Shown: in pieces, positions 62,601 to 64,000 of the stretch
How the letters are laid out: each line of letters opens with the position of its first letter
How positions within the stretch are numbered: position 1 is the stretch's first letter
Source: Candidatus Omnitrophota bacterium
Lineage (GTDB): Bacteria; Omnitrophota; Gorgyraeia; Zapsychrales; Zapsychraceae
Assembly (NCBI GenBank): GCA_020632495.1
Contig: JACKFL010000006.1
Coordinates: 1,568,241 to 1,632,240 of the forward strand
Reading direction: 5' to 3'
DNA length: 64,000 nucleotides
Notes under the pieces: generated by a model
Database searches by the model: none
What the model was told of the DNA's origin: nothing
What the model saw: the letters and a program-made list of their open reading frames with translations, nothing else
Program-made: the position numbers and the translations under genes

Positions 62601-64000
62601 CCCAATTTATTCCCGCATCACTGAGCACATCCAAATCGGACCAATTTATACCGGCATCGGTCATAACGGCCAGATCTGACCAGTTAACGCCCGCATCGCT
62701 CAGAATGTTGAGGTCTTCCCAGTTCACACCGGCGCCGGTGAGCGCTGCCAGATCCGACCAGTTGACTCCGGCTTGGCTCATCACATTGACGTCCTCCCAA
62801 TTCACGCCGGCAGTTGTCATCGCCGCAATATCGCTCCAGTTTACGATCGCGTTGCTCATGACATTAATATCTTCCCAGTTGATGCCCGCTGTGGACAAAT
62901 CCTGAATGCCGGACCAATTGATGCCCGCATCGCTCATGACGTCGATGTCCAACCAGTTAATTCCGGTATTTGACATCGCTCCCAGATCGGCCCAATTAAT
63001 TCCTGCATCGCTCATCACGTCCAAATCGGACCAATTGATACCGGCGGTCGACAACGCATTGATATCGGCCCAATTAATTCCTGCATCGCTGAGGACATCC
63101 AAATCCGACCAGTTGATACCCGCAGCAGTCATCACCTGCAGATCGCTCCAGTTGATACCGGTGTTTGAAAGGACATCGATATCGGACCAGTTGATGCCGC
63201 TACCTGTCATTACGCCCAAATCAGACCAATTTATTCCGGCGGTCGACAACGCGCCCAGATCGCTCCAATTGATGCCCGCATCACTCAGAACGTCCAAATC
63301 GTTCCAGTTAATTCCGGCGGCCGTGAGCGCAGCTAAATCACCCCAATTCACACCCGCACCACTCATGACATCAATATCCGACCAGTTTATACCGGTGGAA
63401 GACATGGCGCTGATATCGGCCCAGTTGATGCCGGCGTCGCTCATGACATCGATGTCGGACCAATTGATGCCGTTGGCCGTCATTTCGCTGATATTGAGCC
63501 AATTGATACCGCTGTCACTCATTACATCCAGATCACTCCAGTTGATGCCGGATTCACTCAGCACCTGCAGGTCCGCCCAGTTAATTCCGGTGTCGCTGAG
63601 CACCCCGATATCATTCCAGTTGATGCCGGCCATAGTCATGGCATTCAAGTCCGCCCAGTTGATACCCGTATCGCTGAGGACATCGATGTCGGACCAGTTG
63701 ATACCTGCATTTGTCATAGACTGCAGATCGCTCCAGTTGATGCCTGTCTGGCTCAGGACATTAATGTCATCCCAATTCACGCCTGCTGTAGTCATTGCGG
63801 CGATGTCGCTCCAGTTGACGATCGCGTCGCTCATGACGTCGATATCCGCCCAGTTGATTCCGGCTTGGGTCATGGCCTGCACATCACTCCAATTAATGCC
63901 TGCATCACTCAGGACATCCAGATCGCTCCAGTTAATCCCTGTAGTCGTTAATACCTGAAGGTCATCCCAATTGACTCCCGTGGCAGTCAGTGCCTGCAGG
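53641..64000 (-). CDS. Giant 13-residue-repeat protein, N-terminus beyond window
   Basis: Open frame to the right edge, at least 3452 codons, no start seen. From about 54384 to the edge it consists of tandem 13-residue units near the consensus G-(I/V)-N-W-(S/A)-D-L-D-V-L-S-D-A, roughly 245 copies in the window, with Asn-Trp almost invariant. The last ~250 residues are not of this type: three FG-x-LN-x-V motifs (LFGKINEVFDA, IFGDLNQVEGL, VFGNLNTIDEK) and charged coiled-coil segments, ending KTWFETD. A Ser/Asp N-cap and Gly C-cap fit a short helix per unit, so a solenoid is likely (inference). No signal peptide can be seen. It overlaps the next gene by one base. Confidence 0.9.
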   Translation of the reverse strand, partial: LQALTATGVNWDDLQVLTTTGINWSDLDVLSDAGINWSDVQAMTQAGINWADIDVMSDAIVNWSDIAAMTTAGVNWDDINVLSQTGINWSDLQSMTNAGINWSDIDVLSDTGINWADLNAMTMAGINWNDIGVLSDTGINWADLQVLSESGINWSDLDVMSDSGINWLNISEMTANGINWSDIDVMSDAGINWADISAMSSTGINWSDIDVMSGAGVNWGDLAALTAAGINWNDLDVLSDAGINWSDLGALSTAGINWSDLGVMTGSGINWSDIDVLSNTGINWSDLQVMTAAGINWSDLDVLSDAGINWADINALSTAGINWSDLDVMSDAGINWADLGAMSNTGINWLDIDVMSDAGINWSGIQDLSTAGINWEDINVMSNAIVNWSDIAAMTTAGVNWEDVNVMSQAGVNWSDLAALTGAGVNWEDLNILSDAGVNWSDLAVMTDAGINWSDLDVLSDAGINWANINELSRTGINWNDIDVMSDAGINWLNIGELSQAGINWSDLDVLSDTGINWADLAVMTEAGINWSDLDVLSDTGINWADIGAMSAAGINWSDLDVLSDTGINWADIGVMSTAGINWSDLDVLSDTGINWADIGVMSAAGINWSDIDVLSDAGVNWADLAAMSLTGINWSDLDVLSDAGINWSDLQVMSEAGINWADLDVLSDTGINWADIGAMSQTGINWSDLDVMSDAGVNWANISELSASGINWADLDVLSDAGINWSDLQSMTAAGINWDDLAELSISGINWSDLDVMSDTGVNWMDLAAMTGAGINWSDLDVLSDTGVNWADLAVMSEAGINWSDLDILSDAGINWTNIADMSLAGVNWDDLDVLSDTGINWEDLAYMTNAGVNWSDIDVLSDTGINWADLQVLSTTGINWSDLDVMSDAGVNWADLSALTTAGVNWADLDVLSDTGINWADLEVMSTSGINWSDLDVMSDASINWANIADLSTAGVNWDDFAVISAANVNWDDIAALSTAGINWSDLDVLSDAGINWSDFAVMSDAGINWSDIGALTNAGINWSDFDVMSDAGINWDDISALSAAGINWADLDVLSDAGINWSDISAMSTTGINWADLDVLSDAGINWADFAYMTTSGINWSDLDVLSDAGINWADISTLSAAGINWSDLDVLSDAGINWSDLAVMSTTGINWSDLDVMTDAGVNWLNISELSQAGVNWDDFATISAANVNWNDIAAMSTAGVNWDDLGVLSSAGVNWSDLTALTEAGINWADLDILSDAGVNWADLASLTGAGINWADLDVMSDAGINWSDLSVLTEAGINWADLDVLSDAGVNWSDLATLTASGINWADLDVMSDAGINWADFGALTTAGINWSDLDVLSDAGINWADLTALTSAGVNWSDLDVLSDAGINWSDLTALTTAGINWTDLDVMSDTGINWSDLADMTGAGINWSDIGVLSSTGINWADLDVMSDTGINWSSIGDMSNVGINWSDIDVMSDAGINWADLAGMSTAGINWADLDIMSDAGVNWADIAALSYAGINWSDLDVLSDTGINWADLGAMTNAGVNWLDLDVLSDAGVNWSNIADLSTAGINWSDLDILSDAGINWADLTALTTAGINWSDLDVLSDAGINWSDLSYMTGAGINWSDLDVLSDAGINWSDLTVMSEAGINWGDLASLTGAGINWADLDILSDAGINWADFTALTEAGINWADLDVMSDAGINWSSISDMSLAGINWSDIDVMSDTGINWADLGAMTNSGINWTDLDVLTDAGVNWGNIAELSTAGVNWDDFAVISAANVNWDDIAALSTAGINWADLDVMSDTGINWADLAYMTDAGINWSDIDIMSDAGINWSDLTVLTEAGINWADLDIMSDAGINWADIADFSTAGINWSDIDIMSDAGINWADFGALSQAGINWADLDILSDAGINWSDLTALTEAGINWADLDIMSDAGVNWLNISELSQAGVNWDDFATISAANVNWNDIAAMSTAGINWEDLNYLSTAGVNWDDLTVLTEAGINWADLDVLSDTGINWSSIGDMSNVGINWSDIDVMSDAGINWADLATLTASGINWADLDVMSDAGINWGDLATLSVSGINWSDLDVLSDTGINWSNISDLSNVGINWSDIDVMSDAGINWSDLATLTASGVNWADLNVLSDAGINWSDLATLTAAGVNWADLDVFSDAGINWSSISDMSNVGINWSDIDVMSDAGINWADLASLTASGINWADLDIMSDAGVNWGDLATLTAAGINWSDLDILSDAGINWSDLATMTAAGVNWADLDVLSDAGINWADFTALTTAGINWADLDVMSDAGINWGDIAELSLAGVNWSDIDIMSDTGINWGDLAALTTAGINWSDLDVLSDAGINWSDLTVLTEAGINWSDLDVLSDAGINWADFGALTTAGINWADLDIMSDAGINWSDFGAMTAAGINWSDLDILSDAGINWSDLTALTTAGINWSDLDVFSDAGINWGNVAEMSLSGVNWNDIDIMSDAGINWADLGVLSSAGINWADLDVLSDAGINWSDLTVLTEAGINWSDLDVLSDAGVNWSNIAEMSLSGVNWSDIEVLSDTGINWQDIAALSAAGINWSDLDVLSDAGINWADFTALTTAGINWSDLDVLSDAGINWLNLGDLSTAGINWGDINIMSEAGINWSDIGALSAAGINWSDIGVMSASGINWGDIDVMSDAGINWADLANLTTAGVNWADLDILSDAGVNWADLTVMTEAGINWADLDVLSDTGINWADLGALSTAGINWDDFNVLSTASINWGDISALSAAGINWDDIGAMSASGINWGDIQVMSATGINWEDINTLSTAGVNWANIGDLTAAGINWDDISVLASTGINWEGIDVLSEAGVNWSNIGDLSTAGINWDDITVMSTTGINWGDIDVLSDAGINWSNIGDLSAAGINWDDIGVLSATGINWDDIGALTNVGINWDDIGALSAAGINWDDISVLASTGINWDGIDVLSEAGVNWSNIGDLSVAGINWDDIGVMSATGINWGDIDVLSDAGINWSGIQGLSAAGINWLSVGELSAAGINWDEIRVMSEASINWSDIGELSAAGINWDNVGDLARAGINWDDMRVLSQTGINWEGINVLSEADVNWVNIGDLSKAGVNWDVVGELANANIDWNDVAEMSMAGINWADIGVQSRAGINWDDIADLSDAGINWDDISTMSTSDINWADIAFMSGTGINWDDMGVQSSAGVNWSDLAFMTNSGVNWDAIAYLADNAQVLVDNVATLITLVDDLETLVGLPTDTEADATLFGKINEVFDAVAGVNGADLSEIKDAIDSVIATLGSAGDSLANGTIFGDLNQVEGLIGLSTDETGDPTVFGNLNTIDEKTKSGKDSADAALFTAQQIQTKLGTDPSPVIDEEIATLRELLENLELNVGEISQSADSTGDYAQEMLDTLRELVNQSAEAVGLNLEVKELIAGGEGVEGDVEAMTEKLAEIDAKVEAIRESIAKDEIIVKTWFETD
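54384..64000 (-). repeat. 39-base coding tandem repeat array of the giant gene
   Basis: Units of 39 bases, in frame, about 245 in the window. The Asn-Trp core reads on the plus strand as CCA(A/G)TT in nearly every unit. Wobble bases vary freely between units while residues stay fixed, so the array is old and kept by protein-level selection. Larger blocks are also duplicated (see findings). Confidence 0.92.

Noticed and set aside
54833..63958. Long plus-strand open frames with SQLMPA-type repeats
   Set aside because: They are antisense shadows of the 39-base array; none has a signal peptide or consistent start, and the minus frame runs unbroken through all of them.
54384..64000. CRISPR-like array of 39-base repeats
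   Set aside because: The units are contiguous without spacers, are in frame throughout and vary at wobble positions; this is a protein repeat.

Overview
The window reads as chromosomal DNA of a diderm (Gram-negative-type) bacterium with moderately high G+C. It carries Sec-signal proteins, a PEP-CTERM sorting signal, type II secretion and type IV pilus parts, an outer-membrane barrel and a bacterial-type tRNA. The combination of a giant repeat protein, PEP-CTERM, TMTC-like TPR membrane proteins and a bacterial STT3 would fit a candidate phylum such as Omnitrophota. That placement is inference; no marker gene here settles it.

Layout. 1-4.8 kb (minus): fatty-acid oxidation, with a CoA-ligase-like enzyme, a thiolase and a FadJ-type multifunctional enzyme cut by the left edge. 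4.9-9.9 kb (minus): pentose-phosphate genes (split transketolase, transaldolase, radical SAM protein, 6-phosphogluconolactonase, small membrane protein) below tRNA-Lys. 10.3-13 kb (minus): small exported proteins. 13-15.3 kb: a TMTC-like membrane/TPR protein. 15.4-22.2 kb (minus): a pilus operon in MSHA-like order. 22.7-24.3 kb: exported proteins, one a PEP-CTERM VWA protein. 25.7-32.8 kb (plus): a locus resembling the Fap functional-amyloid system: a Cys-containing small ORF, a Ser-rich strand-repeat protein, a Pro-x-x repeat protein, a FapD-like C39 peptidase and a FapF-like coiled-coil/beta-barrel protein. An AraC/PocR regulator, a trypsin-like protease and an STT3-like oligosaccharyltransferase follow.

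37.1-64 kb (minus): one apparently continuous transcription unit of at least 27 kb. It starts beyond the right edge with a giant protein made of about 245 copies of a 13-residue repeat. The next gene, overlapping by one base (TAATG), is a duplicated-domain exported membrane protein. Then comes a complete-looking F1 motor with two different c-type subunits (order alpha, epsilon, c, c', b-delta fusion, gamma, beta) but no recognisable a subunit. The beta gene overlaps a PilZ-fused gspE, and a T2SS-like set follows (F, peptidase-MA protein, G, I, J, K, L/PilM, M/PilO, TPR). This linkage is the strongest candidate for an undescribed system: a rotary ATPase tied genetically to a giant surface protein and a pseudopilus secretion machine. 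The Fap-like locus in a non-proteobacterial-looking setting is the second.

How the parts may work together (inference). The window is mostly cell-surface construction: two filament/secretion machines, amyloid-like fibre proteins with their own peptidase and pore, glycosyltransferase-type membrane proteins that could decorate Ser/Asn-rich exported proteins, and c-di-GMP-type domains on the assembly ATPases.
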